In this document: positions 22,641-31,275 of the stretch, piece after piece
How positions within the stretch are numbered: position 1 is the first letter of the stretch
Layout: each line of letters begins with the position of its first letter
Source: CAG-791 sp045546175
GTDB lineage: Bacteria > Bacillota > Clostridia > Lachnospirales > Lachnospiraceae
Reading direction: 5' to 3'
Length of the DNA stretch: 47,866 bases
Assembly: GCA_045546175.1 (NCBI GenBank)
Contig: JAZQCI010000062.1
Coordinates: forward strand, 1-47,866
Notes under the pieces: generated by a model
Database searches by the model: none
Told to the model about the DNA's origin: nothing
The model's input: only the letters and a program-made list of their open reading frames with translations
Translations under genes and position numbers: made by a program

Positions 22641-25061
22641 TCAGAACAGTTTAACATACCCGCCCAGCGAATCCGCTTTAATTTTCAGCGCCTTGCACCG
22701 GCTGTTCACATAGATGGCGCAGGGATACTTGCTGTTCTTGGCTTCCTGAATCATATTGGCGCCCGCTATGTTGCCGTCAAACGCGACCAGCGTCGACGGC
22801 CGCCGCTTGAAGATCTCATACGCGAAGCTCTTGTAAGTGCCCATGGGCACCGGCTCGATCGAAACCCGGATGCCCGCGCCACTCCTTAAGAGCTTTTTGT
22901 ACTCCCCTTCCGTGATCATGGACGGAACTATGGCAAAAATCTGAAATCGCCCGGCATTTTTCTCCACCAGGTACTGTTCGTAGCCGCGCAGCGTGTGCCC
23001 GACCACAAAGAAAGTCTTCTCCGGGTCTTCCCTCTCAAGCAGAGCATCGATCCGCCTTTTATTCTCTTTCGTCATCCTCACTTTGTGGTTGTCGTGGCTG
23101 AAGCTCCCTCCGACGATCACGATCGGCTTTTTATCCGCCGGCATCTCGCAGATCCTGTCCGCCAGCACTTCTGCCGCCCGGAGCGACCGCTTCCCGATCA
23201 GCGAGATGTGCTCGGGAATCGGATCCGAGGCCTGCTTTTCCTTTTCGTAGGCCGCTTTCTTATCTTCAAAAGTCTGCAGGCTCCTCGAAAGGACCCTGTC
23301 CTCGCACTCTCTCATCCTGTGCATCTCTTCGTCGCTCAGGCCCAGCATTTTCTCCAGGGAGAGCTGCTCATCGATGGAATCGCTGCCGTAGAGCGCCGCT
23401 CCGTCCGTCCCCTGCACGCATCCGATCCCGCTGGCCAGATATCGCCTGAGCGGATGGTTCTTCATTCCGCTGAGATTGTTCAGCCGCACATTCGAGGTGA
23501 TCTGGAACTCCAGCACCGCTCCGCTCTCCTTAAGCGCCTCGATCAGCGCTTTTCCCTTGGCGTGGCGCAGGTCCGGCGTATACAGTCCGTGCCCGATCCT
23601 CACATAAGGCATCTCCTCTCCCGGCTCCAGCGCCTCCCGGATACATTTCAGGCTGTTGGCAATATTATCGCGCAGGCCGTCGTTCTCGCCCGCATGTATC
23701 CTGAGCACGAACCCCGGGTTCTTCTGCGCGATCCGCACCAGCTCATGGATCACCGGCGCGATATCCCTGATATCGTTGAGCTCTTCTCCGATAATGTCGC
23801 TGCCCGCCACGTAAGGGTCCGCGGCAATGCTCTGCAGCGTCTCCAGATTCTCCCTGAAATAGTCTCCCGTCTCCACCTGATCCTTCACGATGGTCAGAGG
23901 AATCCGGCGGATGGCCGCCAGAAACCGCAGCAGAACTCCCGTCTCCTCGGTGATGGCCGGCATGACGGCGTGTACCTGCTCCAGCATCGCAGGGGCGCCC
24001 TCTTTTTTGACAAGGGTCGTGTCCGAGATCTCTGCGTAGCACACTCCCTGCCTGGCATAGCTGCGGGCCACCCACAGCAGCTTGTCCTGGAAGAGCGTAT
24101 TATCCTTGTAGGCCGGATTCTTCCGATCCTTCAGGATCTGCAGCACGGCTCTGCGGATGTCCGCGTCCGGAATCTGCGCGATCTTGTCCGCCGCAGGCTC
24201 CACGAAATCTTCCGCCTTCTGCCCCTTTGTAAAGACATATCTGTACAGATACACCTTCTCAAGATTTGTAAACACCGCCTGCCCGTCCTTCAAAATAGCG
24301 AGCGACCTTCTGATCCTCGGAATATTGTAGGCGGCGTCCTTCGGATCGTTCAGAATCAGATCGGCAAAATTTAAAAACGTATTGTCATCGATCCTTCTCG
24401 TCAGATACTTTCCCTGCAGGCCGCAGTCTTTGTAAGCATCTACAGACTTCTCCCTGCGCCCGGCCAGCTTCGCCTTCTGCTCCTCGGACACCCTGAGCCC
24501 CAGCTTCTTGATGTAATAGAGCGGATACCGGATCTGATGGCAGATCCCCAGCGCGATCAGAAGATCCGGGTGCAGGTTCGCGTTCATATGCGTGTGCAGA
24601 TCCGTTCGGAACTTGTTCTCGCTTCTTATATAAGTCTTCACGATCGTGCGCTTCTCATCCAGCCTGTAGTCCTTGGTCTGGCTCATCAGAGTCTTGGAGA
24701 TCGCCGGAATATGCGCCTTGGTCTCGATTCGCCCGTCCGGATAAATATTGGCGACCTTGGTGTCCCCCAGCCTGAAAATATAGACCAGCTTGTTATACCC
24801 GTCTATGTAGCTGGGCACCACTCCCTTTATTACCAGAAGTCCGTCCTTCCCTTCCGACAGCGGCAGGTCGCACAGTGCGGCCAGGTTGCGGATCAGATTC
24901 CCCGTGCCGTGGTTGGGCGTGGAGAGGATGAAGTGCATGGGGGCAGGTTCGCCGGCGGCGGCCGAAGCGGCCTCCATATACAGATCAACAATTATATCTT
25001 TCTCTTTGTCAAGATAAAAACGTTGAAATCTTTTCACAGATAATGTTTCCCTTCTGCTCAT
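22641..25061 (-). CDS. multidomain adenosine-deaminase-like protein with C-terminal Rossmann-like (SLOG-like) domain
   Basis: The 806-residue protein has an adenosine-deaminase TIM barrel. Its metal and catalytic motifs are FRTDLHTHMN (His156, His158), RIHAGEND (His456, Glu459), RIGHG (His491) and GTDGAALYG (Asp553). Canonical enzymes have a second Asp after that one; here it is Gly554. About 175 residues are inserted between HTH and YAEISDTTL (339-350), where normal deaminases have far fewer. An unassigned N-terminal domain of about 140 residues precedes the barrel. After residue 640 comes a Rossmann-like domain (PIVIVGGSFSH, TFFVVGHTLRGYE, FDGNIAGANMI) recalling the SLOG/DprA ligand-binding group. 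It stands alone, with an extended -10 promoter. The ATG at 25061 is only about 3 bases from the predicted transcript start. A GTG at 25037 behind GAAGGG may be the real start. Substrate unknown. Confidence 0.75.
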   Translation of the reverse strand: MSRRETLSVKRFQRFYLDKEKDIIVDLYMEAASAAAGEPAPMHFILSTPNHGTGNLIRNLAALCDLPLSEGKDGLLVIKGVVPSYIDGYNKLVYIFRLGDTKVANIYPDGRIETKAHIPAISKTLMSQTKDYRLDEKRTIVKTYIRSENKFRTDLHTHMNANLHPDLLIALGICHQIRYPLYYIKKLGLRVSEEQKAKLAGRREKSVDAYKDCGLQGKYLTRRIDDNTFLNFADLILNDPKDAAYNIPRIRRSLAILKDGQAVFTNLEKVYLYRYVFTKGQKAEDFVEPAADKIAQIPDADIRRAVLQILKDRKNPAYKDNTLFQDKLLWVARSYARQGVCYAEISDTTLVKKEGAPAMLEQVHAVMPAITEETGVLLRFLAAIRRIPLTIVKDQVETGDYFRENLETLQSIAADPYVAGSDIIGEELNDIRDIAPVIHELVRIAQKNPGFVLRIHAGENDGLRDNIANSLKCIREALEPGEEMPYVRIGHGLYTPDLRHAKGKALIEALKESGAVLEFQITSNVRLNNLSGMKNHPLRRYLASGIGCVQGTDGAALYGSDSIDEQLSLEKMLGLSDEEMHRMRECEDRVLSRSLQTFEDKKAAYEKEKQASDPIPEHISLIGKRSLRAAEVLADRICEMPADKKPIVIVGGSFSHDNHKVRMTKENKRRIDALLEREDPEKTFFVVGHTLRGYEQYLVEKNAGRFQIFAIVPSMITEGEYKKLLRSGAGIRVSIEPVPMGTYKSFAYEIFKRRPSTLVAFDGNIAGANMIQEAKNSKYPCAIYVNSRCKALKIKADSLGGYVKLF

Positions 25062-25070
25062 ATTTTCTGT

Positions 25071-25079
25071 ATTATAGCA
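25071..25079 (-). promoter_or_regulatory. extended -10 promoter of the adenosine-deaminase-like gene
   Basis: The minus strand reads TGCTATAAT, a perfect -10 with the TGn extension, 10 bases before the ATG at 25061. Transcription would start near 25064, so translation is either leaderless or begins at the GTG at 25037. Confidence 0.6.
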
Positions 25080-25124
25080 GAAATTGAGTCAAAATATGCC
25101 GTCGTTAGTCACAGACAGGAAATC

Positions 25125-25184
25125 AAAAGGAGCGACCCCCCATCGGCCGGCTTGATCAGCACGGCAAATGGAGGCCGCTCCCTT
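25125..25184 (-). terminator. terminator of the maltodextrin operon
   Basis: AAGGGAGCG (25176-25184 read on minus) pairs with CGCTCCTTTT (25125-25134 region), with inner GGCC complements. TTTTGATTTCC follows as a U-rich tail. It lies 24 bases after the GH13 gene stop. Confidence 0.5.
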
Positions 25185-25207
25185 ATTTCTGGCAAATCTG
25201 ATTCAAC

Positions 25208-26872
25208 TCATTCTTTATAAATCACATACGCCTCATACGGCTCCAGAATCCCATCCAGATACTTGTCATTGTCAAGGTTCCGGATCAGGACCTTCGCCTC
25301 CCGGAATTCTTCATCGGGCATGAACTCCCTCTCGTTCTCGGAGAAATTGCAGACCACCAGAAGTTTCCGGCCATCCAGTTCTCTGGTATAGACAAAGAGA
25401 TCGGGATCTTCCGCCTCGAGAAGTTCATAGTGTCCATAGACGATGATGTCGTAATTGTGCCGCAGCTCGATCAGCTTCTTGTAATAGTGGAAGACGGAAT
25501 CGCCCCGCACCAGCTGCTCGGCGGCGTTGATCTTTTTGTAGTTGGGGTTCACCGCCAGCCAGGGCTTGCCGGTAGTGAATCCGGCGTTCTCGGAGTCATT
25601 CCACTGCATGGGCGTGCGCGCGTTGTCGCGGCTCTTATTCGCGATCTTGGGAAAGATCTCCGAGGCCGCCCAGCCCATTTTCTCCGTCAGCTCGTAGTAG
25701 GCGTTGATGGACTCCAGGTCGTTGAAATCCTTCACCGACCTGAAGGGATAGTTGGTCATGCCGAGCTCTTCCCCCTGGTAAACGTAAGGCGTCCCCTGCA
25801 TCATGTGCAGGCAGGTCGCGATACATTTGGCCGAGCGCTCGCGGTACTCATCGGAAGGATTTCCGAGGCGGTTGACCACGCGGGGCTGGTCGTGATTGCA
25901 GAAGAACAGGCTGTTCCAGGCAACTCCGTCCAGGCCTTTCTGCCACTTGCTGAGATTCTCTTTGAGCGGCACCAGAGGCATTTTTCTTGTGGACCACTTG
26001 AACTGCCCTTCCCCGTCGAGCCCGACGTGCTCGAACTGGAAGACCATGTTCAGTTCGGCCCCCTCGCTGTTCGCGTACTTCTTGGCCTCCTCCAACGTGA
26101 CGTAGGCCGTCTCGCCGACCGTCATGAGGTCATATTTGGAGAGGACTTTCCGGTTCATCTCCTGCAGGTACTCGTGCACATGCGCGCCGTTGGCCGTGTA
26201 GCCGCAGTCGCCGTACAGCTCGTTCATGAGCGGCGCGTCGGGCAGTCCCTCCGGCTTGGAGATCAGGCTGATGACGTCCATTCGGAATCCGTCGATGCCC
26301 TTCTCGCACCAGCGGGTCATCATATCGAAGACGTCCCTTCTAACCGCCGGGTTGTCCCAGTTGAGATCCGGCTGCTTGGGAGAAAACAGGTGCAGATAGT
26401 ACATATCCGTCGTCTCGTCGTATTTCCAGGCGGATCCGGAAAACCAGGAGCCCCAGTTGTTGGGCTCTTTGCCGTCCCTGCCTTCTCTCCAGAAATAGTA
26501 GTCCCTCTTGGGATTGTCCTTGGAGGAGCGGCTCTCCAGGAACCACTTGTGCTCGTCCGAGGTGTGGTTGACGACCAGGTCCATCACTATTTTGATCCCG
26601 CGCTCGTGGGCCGCCGCCAGCATCCGGTCAAAATCTTCCATGGTCCCGAACTCGTCCATGATCGCCTCGTAGTCGCTGATGTCGTAGCCGTTGTCGTTAT
26701 TGGGCGATTTGTAGACGGGAGAGAGCCAGATGACATCAATTCCCAGCTCCTTCAGATAGTCCAGCTTGGACGTGATCCCGTTCAGGTCGCCGATCCCGTC
26801 GCCGTTACTGTCCGCAAAACTGCGGGGATAGATCTGATAAACTACACTTTCCTTCCACCAGGTCTTCTTCAC
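25208..26872 (-). CDS. GH13 alpha-glucosidase, oligo-1,6-glucosidase type
   Basis: The GTG at 26872 with GGGAGG upstream gives 554 residues, the length of GH13 subfamily 31 enzymes. The barrel motifs are present: WWKESVVYQIYPRSF at the N-terminus, VVNHTSDEH, GIDGFRMDVISLI with the nucleophile Asp199, TVGETAY with the acid Glu254, and FFCNHDQPR. The residue after the nucleophile is valine (Val200), which in characterised enzymes goes with alpha-1,6 preference, so isomalto-oligosaccharides or limit dextrins are likely substrates. No signal peptide, so it acts in the cytoplasm on imported sugars. It is the last gene of the maltodextrin operon, 36 bases after malQ. Confidence 0.92.
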   Translation of the reverse strand: MKKTWWKESVVYQIYPRSFADSNGDGIGDLNGITSKLDYLKELGIDVIWLSPVYKSPNNDNGYDISDYEAIMDEFGTMEDFDRMLAAAHERGIKIVMDLVVNHTSDEHKWFLESRSSKDNPKRDYYFWREGRDGKEPNNWGSWFSGSAWKYDETTDMYYLHLFSPKQPDLNWDNPAVRRDVFDMMTRWCEKGIDGFRMDVISLISKPEGLPDAPLMNELYGDCGYTANGAHVHEYLQEMNRKVLSKYDLMTVGETAYVTLEEAKKYANSEGAELNMVFQFEHVGLDGEGQFKWSTRKMPLVPLKENLSKWQKGLDGVAWNSLFFCNHDQPRVVNRLGNPSDEYRERSAKCIATCLHMMQGTPYVYQGEELGMTNYPFRSVKDFNDLESINAYYELTEKMGWAASEIFPKIANKSRDNARTPMQWNDSENAGFTTGKPWLAVNPNYKKINAAEQLVRGDSVFHYYKKLIELRHNYDIIVYGHYELLEAEDPDLFVYTRELDGRKLLVVCNFSENEREFMPDEEFREAKVLIRNLDNDKYLDGILEPYEAYVIYKE

Positions 26873-26908
26873 ATGCACCTCCCTGCATGTCACTGCGACA
26901 CAGCCGCC

Positions 26909-28399
26909 TTATCCCATCCTTCCGTACATGGCCGTCATGTCCGCGATTCTCGCCGCCAGAGAGCCAGACAGATCTTCTTTGCGAACTCTCCACTTCCAGT
27001 TCTCCCCGTTTGTCGAGGGGTGATTGATCCTGGCGCTGTTGTCCAGCCCCAGATAGTCCTGAATCGGGATGATGCAGTAGTCAGCCACGGAGCTGAAGCA
27101 CGCGATGATCATCTTCTCCACGATCTCCTGCGGGTCCTTGGTGCGCACGTCCAGATACTCGCAGACCTGCTTTCTCTCGATGGGCAGGATGCTGTCGATC
27201 CAGCCGCGGAGCGTCTCGTTGTCATGGGTCCCCGTGTAGACCACACAGTTTCGCTGATAGCGGTAGGGCAGATACTCAAGGGCGCCCGATGAATCCCGGG
27301 AGTCGAACGCGAACTCCAGCACCTTCATATTCGGAAAGCCCGTGTCGCGCACCAGCTGCCGCACAGTATCGGTTACATAGCCCAGGTCCTCGGCAATGAT
27401 GGGCGTCTCGCCCAGTGCCGCTTTGATCGCGTCGAACAGATCCTTCCCCGGTCCCTTCTCCCAGTGCCCGTCGGCGGCCGTTTCCGACTCCGCAGGAATG
27501 GCAAAATACTCATCGAACCCGCGGAAATGGTCGATCCGGATGACATCGTAGAGCTCCTTGCACTTGGCGATGCGGCGGATCCACCAGTCGTACCCTGTCT
27601 CCTTGTGCATCGCCCAGTCGTAAAGGGGATTGCCCCAGACCTGCCCCGTAGCCGAAAAGCCGTCCGGCGGCACGCCCGCGATCATGCGGATCCGTCCTCT
27701 ATCATCGAGCTGGAAGAGCTCCCTGTGCGCCCAGAAATCCGCGCTGTCCGCGGATACATAGATCGGAATATCGCCGATGATCCGGATTCCCTGCGCCGAG
27801 GCGTAGTCCCTCAGCTTTTTCCACTGCCGCGCGAACTCAAACTGCAGATACTCATAATAGCCGATCTCATCCTGCATCTTTTCCGACCAGGCCTGTACCG
27901 CCTCCGGTTCATAGTCGCGTATATTCGGCTCCCAGCTGCTCAGTCCGACCCCAGCGTGCGCTTTTTTGACCGCCATGAAGAGGGCGTAATCGCCCAGCCA
28001 GAATTCGTTTTCCTTTTTAAAGGCCGCGAACTCCGCCGTCTCCTTGTGGCTGCTTCTCTCATAGGCCTTCCTCAGAAGATCCCGGCGCCCGAGGTAGAGC
28101 TTGCCGTAGTCGACTTCCCCGCCGTCACCGAAATCTGCGGCGTCGCACTCCTGCTCTGTCAGAAGTCCCTGTGCGATCAGGTCCTCGAGACTGATCAGGT
28201 AAGGATTTCCCGCGAAAGTCGAGAAGGACTGATACGGGGAATCCCCGTATCCCGTAGGGCCTAGCGGCAGGATCTGCCAGTAGCTCTGCTTCGCTTCCTT
28301 CAGAAAATCCACAAACTTATAAGCCTCCGCCGAAAAACAGCCGATCCCGTATTTGCCGGGAAGACTGAAGACCGGCATAAGAATTCCACTGCTGCGCAT
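26909..28399 (-). CDS. malQ: 4-alpha-glucanotransferase (amylomaltase, GH77)
   Basis: The 496-residue protein is a complete MalQ: RSSGILMPVFSLPGKYGIG at the start, WQILPLGPTGYGDSPYQSFS, GDIPIYVSADSADFWAH, the nucleophile strand IRIDHFRGFDEY, IIAEDLGYVT with the acid Glu, and YTGTHDNETLRGW. It transfers maltosyl and longer glucan units between maltodextrins, lengthening short ones in the cytoplasm. GGAGGAG precedes the ATG. A hairpin (CCCCGG with CCGGGG near 28443-28474) lies in the 93-base gap after the DUF624 gene and may tune downstream expression. Confidence 0.95.
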   Translation of the reverse strand: MRSSGILMPVFSLPGKYGIGCFSAEAYKFVDFLKEAKQSYWQILPLGPTGYGDSPYQSFSTFAGNPYLISLEDLIAQGLLTEQECDAADFGDGGEVDYGKLYLGRRDLLRKAYERSSHKETAEFAAFKKENEFWLGDYALFMAVKKAHAGVGLSSWEPNIRDYEPEAVQAWSEKMQDEIGYYEYLQFEFARQWKKLRDYASAQGIRIIGDIPIYVSADSADFWAHRELFQLDDRGRIRMIAGVPPDGFSATGQVWGNPLYDWAMHKETGYDWWIRRIAKCKELYDVIRIDHFRGFDEYFAIPAESETAADGHWEKGPGKDLFDAIKAALGETPIIAEDLGYVTDTVRQLVRDTGFPNMKVLEFAFDSRDSSGALEYLPYRYQRNCVVYTGTHDNETLRGWIDSILPIERKQVCEYLDVRTKDPQEIVEKMIIACFSSVADYCIIPIQDYLGLDNSARINHPSTNGENWKWRVRKEDLSGSLAARIADMTAMYGRMG

Positions 28400-28492
28400 A
28401 TCTCCTCCTTGTCCTTTCAGTTACGCCTTGCGGCGAGCGAGCTCCCCGGACCTTATTTTGATCTTTTTCCGGGGTGCTGAATAATAATTGCG

Positions 28493-29155
28493 TTATTCTT
28501 CCGTTTCATCGTCGAGGACCCAGGGCCTGTCCTCCTCTTCCTTCTCTCCGATTATTTTGTCGAAAATCGGCTTGTACAAAAGCGCGCACAGATATCCCGG
28601 CAGGGAAATCCCCAGCAGGAAAAACAGCGGCAGGAGCCTGGTCACATTCAGAAGCAGGAACGGGATCACCGCGCTGGCCGCGACCATAAGAACTGTCCTG
28701 GGAAAATAAGCTGCTGCCAGAATAGCGGCGTTCTTGAAAGCCGCGCCCGTGGAATACACGAACCGCGCCGTCAGCGGAATCACGTACACATAGATGGCCG
28801 CCGTCACAAAAAGGCCGGCGTAGATCGGGATCAGCATGGCGCGGGGCAGCCCCTGCTGACCGCCTGTGATCAGCCGTATATCCGCATACAGAAAACCGGC
28901 TGCCGCCAGCAAGATCAGCCAGATCGGCGTCGCGTTTTTCAGATTTTCCTTAAAGCGCTTCCAGAACTCCCCCGGAAGGCTCCCGCCCCGCTCCTCGATC
29001 ATCTCAATGATCACATAGTGCATGGCCGCCAGGGCCGCGCCTGCCGTCACGATCGGAATACTGAAAAGCAGCGTCAAAATATTGAGGAATACCAGCGTGC
29101 TCAGATCCGTGAGCGCGCGCATCAGAGGTCCTTCCTGATCAAACAGATCTCTCAT
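28493..29155 (-). CDS. YesL-like DUF624 membrane protein
   Basis: The 220-residue protein has five or six membrane segments and the DUF624 signature features: short N-terminus MRDLFDQEG, LVFLNILTLLFSIPIVTAGAA, and FWKRFKENLKNATPIWLILL. Members of this family almost always lie in sugar ABC transporter operons of Firmicutes, as here between the permease genes and malQ. Their role is unproven; an accessory or regulatory function in carbohydrate transport is assumed from context. The tail is acidic and charged (EKEEEDRPWVLDDETEE). Confidence 0.88.
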   Translation of the reverse strand: MRDLFDQEGPLMRALTDLSTLVFLNILTLLFSIPIVTAGAALAAMHYVIIEMIEERGGSLPGEFWKRFKENLKNATPIWLILLAAAGFLYADIRLITGGQQGLPRAMLIPIYAGLFVTAAIYVYVIPLTARFVYSTGAAFKNAAILAAAYFPRTVLMVAASAVIPFLLLNVTRLLPLFFLLGISLPGYLCALLYKPIFDKIIGEKEEEDRPWVLDDETEE

Positions 29156-29187
29156 TCCAGTTTACCTTACTCTCCGCTATGAACAAG

Positions 29188-29214
29188 AGGCTACACCCGA
29201 TTTCGGCGTAGCCT
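29188..29214 (-). terminator. intercistronic hairpin between second permease and DUF624 genes
   Basis: AGGCTAC pairs with GTAGCCT, with CCG/CGG inside, in the 92-base gap. The U-tract is poor, so partial termination or mRNA processing is likelier than full stop. Confidence 0.45.
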
Positions 29215-29247
29215 TTGTAAAAAAGTTCAGTACTTTTTCCTGCGGCA

Positions 29248-30117
29248 TCAGCCCTTGACAGCGCCCTCGATCATTCCGTTCATGATCTGCTTCTGTGCGA
29301 ACAGGAACAGGACTACCATGGGAATGATAGCCAGGAGAGCGGCCGTCAGGATCAGGTTCCACTGCTTGACGTAGGAACCGACGAACGCCTGCACCGCGAC
29401 GGGAAGGGTCTTAACTTTGCCGTTCTGGCCGAGCATCATGGAAGGGAGCAGATAGTCGTTCCAGATCCACATGCCGTTCAGGATGGTAACCGTTGTGATG
29501 ACGGGTGTCAGCAGCGGGAAGATGACCTTGAAGAAGACCTGCTCGGGACGGCATCCGTCGATCGAAGCCGCTTCCTCCAGATCATAAGGGATTCCCTTGA
29601 TGAAACCGGTCAGGATGAATACAGTCATAGCACCGCCGAATCCCAGATATGCGAAGACGATACCGGGAACGGACTGCAGCATCGGAATGCCGATGAACTT
29701 GCCCACGTCACGGAACGTGGAGATCAGAGGCAGCATGACGACCTGGAAAGGAATGATCATGGATGCGATGAATGTAAAGTAAATAACGGTGGCCCAAACG
29801 GTCTTGTTGCGGCAGATGACCCACGCGGTCATGGAGCCGAACATCGCCAGGAGGATCAGGGACAGAACCGTGATCAGCACGGAATAGCCGAACGCGTGCC
29901 AGAACAGGAAGTTTGTGTTATTGATAACATCATTCAGGTTCTGCATCAGCTGTCCGATGCTCACGCCGTTAAAGCCGATGGGATTGGCCGTAATATCCGC
30001 TGTCGCCTTGCAGGAGTTGATGACAACCAGTGCGAAAGGAAACAGGATATAGGCTGCGATGATGATCGCGATCACGAATTTAATGACAACTCTGGAAGTA
30101 GGTTCTTTTCTATGCAT
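29248..30117 (-). CDS. carbohydrate ABC transporter permease, MalG-type
   Basis: The 289-residue inner-membrane subunit has six helices and the EAA loop EEAASIDGCRPEQVFFKVIFPLL that contacts the ATPase. The C-terminal QKQIMNGMIEGAVKG is typical of MalG/AraQ proteins. Its ATG shares one base with the stop of the upstream permease gene, and AGGAGG lies just upstream. Together with the MalF-like subunit and the lipoprotein at 31276 it should import maltodextrins. No ATPase gene is in the window; a shared MsmX-type ATPase encoded elsewhere would have to energise it. Confidence 0.95.
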   Translation of the reverse strand: MHRKEPTSRVVIKFVIAIIIAAYILFPFALVVINSCKATADITANPIGFNGVSIGQLMQNLNDVINNTNFLFWHAFGYSVLITVLSLILLAMFGSMTAWVICRNKTVWATVIYFTFIASMIIPFQVVMLPLISTFRDVGKFIGIPMLQSVPGIVFAYLGFGGAMTVFILTGFIKGIPYDLEEAASIDGCRPEQVFFKVIFPLLTPVITTVTILNGMWIWNDYLLPSMMLGQNGKVKTLPVAVQAFVGSYVKQWNLILTAALLAIIPMVVLFLFAQKQIMNGMIEGAVKG

Positions 30118-31172
30118 TACAGTTCTACCTCCTTACTGTTGGAAATACGTACCTGCAGGATCGAGACGCAGGCCAGGATGATGAAGAACAGGAATGCCTT
30201 GGCCTGGCCGAAAGCATATTCGTTCTCGACAACCGCCGTGTTGTAGATGTTCAGAGCCAGCATCTGTGTGCCGTTCGTGAGGAACTCGCCCATGAACATC
30301 AGCGATCCTGTACCGTTTGTCAGGGACAGGTTGACGTCGAACTGCTTGAAGGCAGATGTCAGTGTCAGGAATGTGCAGATCGTGATCGTAGGAGCGATCA
30401 TCGGGATCTTGATCTGGAACAGGGTCTGCATGGCATTAGCGCCGTCGATGTTGGCCGCCTCCAGGACATCTCCCGGAACCGTGTTCAGACCTGTGATGTA
30501 GATCAGCATGATATAGCCCGCATACTGCCATACATAGACGATGATGATCGCGATGAAGGCCGTCTTGGTATCGGACAGCATAGAGAATTTCATTCCCGTA
30601 AAGATCTTGGTGACGACATTACTGAAAATGAACTGCCAGATATAACCCAGTACGATACCGCCGATCAGGTTGGGCAGGAAGTAGGACGCCCTGAAAAAGC
30701 CCATTCCCTTGAGCTTGGATGTGCACAGAAGGGCCAGCAGGAAAGCCACCAGGTTGACCAGGATCATGTTGAATACAACGAACAGGACCGTCAGCAGGAT
30801 GGACCAGATAAAACTGGGCTGTCTGAACATTCTGGTATAGTTGGCAAGTCCTACAAACTCTGTATAGCGGATACCGTTCCAGTTCGTGAAGGAATAGAAC
30901 AGGCCCAGGAACAGAGGAATAATAACTGTGACCGCAAACGCGAACAGAAGCGGAAACAGGAAAATAACATAGACAAGAGTTCTGTGATATTTCAGTGTAG
31001 GGAGGATATACAGCCCCACAATGATTCCGATGATGCCGATCACAAGAAGCGCTCCGCGATAGCCCGCCTTGCCGCCCATAAAGTCAAGAGCCAGGGAGAC
31101 GACCAGCATTATCGCGCCGCCGATCAGGCAGACCAGAGAGAGAAGCTTCTTGCTTCCACTAGCTTCATTCAT
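30117..31172 (-). CDS. carbohydrate ABC transporter permease, MalF-type
   Basis: The 351-residue subunit has two extra N-terminal helices (residues 8-60) ahead of the usual six. VYVIFLFPLLFAFAV, FYSFTNWNG, FVGLANYTRMF and the EAA loop VLEAANIDGANAMQTLFQIKIPMI follow. Greater length than MalG and the extra leading helices fit the MalF partner of a heterodimeric sugar permease. AGGGGGA lies before the ATG. A hairpin separates it from the binding-protein gene, the common arrangement for making more binding protein than permease. Confidence 0.93.
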   Translation of the reverse strand: MNEASGSKKLLSLVCLIGGAIMLVVSLALDFMGGKAGYRGALLVIGIIGIIVGLYILPTLKYHRTLVYVIFLFPLLFAFAVTVIIPLFLGLFYSFTNWNGIRYTEFVGLANYTRMFRQPSFIWSILLTVLFVVFNMILVNLVAFLLALLCTSKLKGMGFFRASYFLPNLIGGIVLGYIWQFIFSNVVTKIFTGMKFSMLSDTKTAFIAIIIVYVWQYAGYIMLIYITGLNTVPGDVLEAANIDGANAMQTLFQIKIPMIAPTITICTFLTLTSAFKQFDVNLSLTNGTGSLMFMGEFLTNGTQMLALNIYNTAVVENEYAFGQAKAFLFFIILACVSILQVRISNSKEVEL

Positions 31173-31202
31173 TTGGATTCCCCCTTAGAATAATGTAAGA
31201 GA

Positions 31203-31226
31203 GGGCAGAAGTCTGCGCTTCTGCCC
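31203..31226 (-). terminator. hairpin after the binding-protein gene
   Basis: A 9-base stem GGGCAGAAG with CTTCTGCCC and a 6-base loop lies in the 103-base gap downstream of the binding-protein stop. It probably protects the upstream mRNA or partly terminates, since only CTCTCTTAC follows. Confidence 0.55.
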
Positions 31227-31275
31227 AATCTCTGATGCTTGATCAAACTACAGACGATCTGAGTCGTTTGAACTA

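Noticed and set aside
22995..24374. 459-codon plus-strand frame over the deaminase-like gene
   Set aside because: Arg/His-rich composition typical of an antisense shadow; no start signal.
22641..25061. Complete RADAR defence system
   Set aside because: The large deaminase invites the comparison, but there is no RdrA-like ATPase gene next to it and its C-terminal domain differs, so only a loose analogy is kept.
25430..27292. 620-codon plus-strand frame over GH13 and malQ
   Set aside because: It spans two well-recognised minus-strand genes and has no domain of its own.
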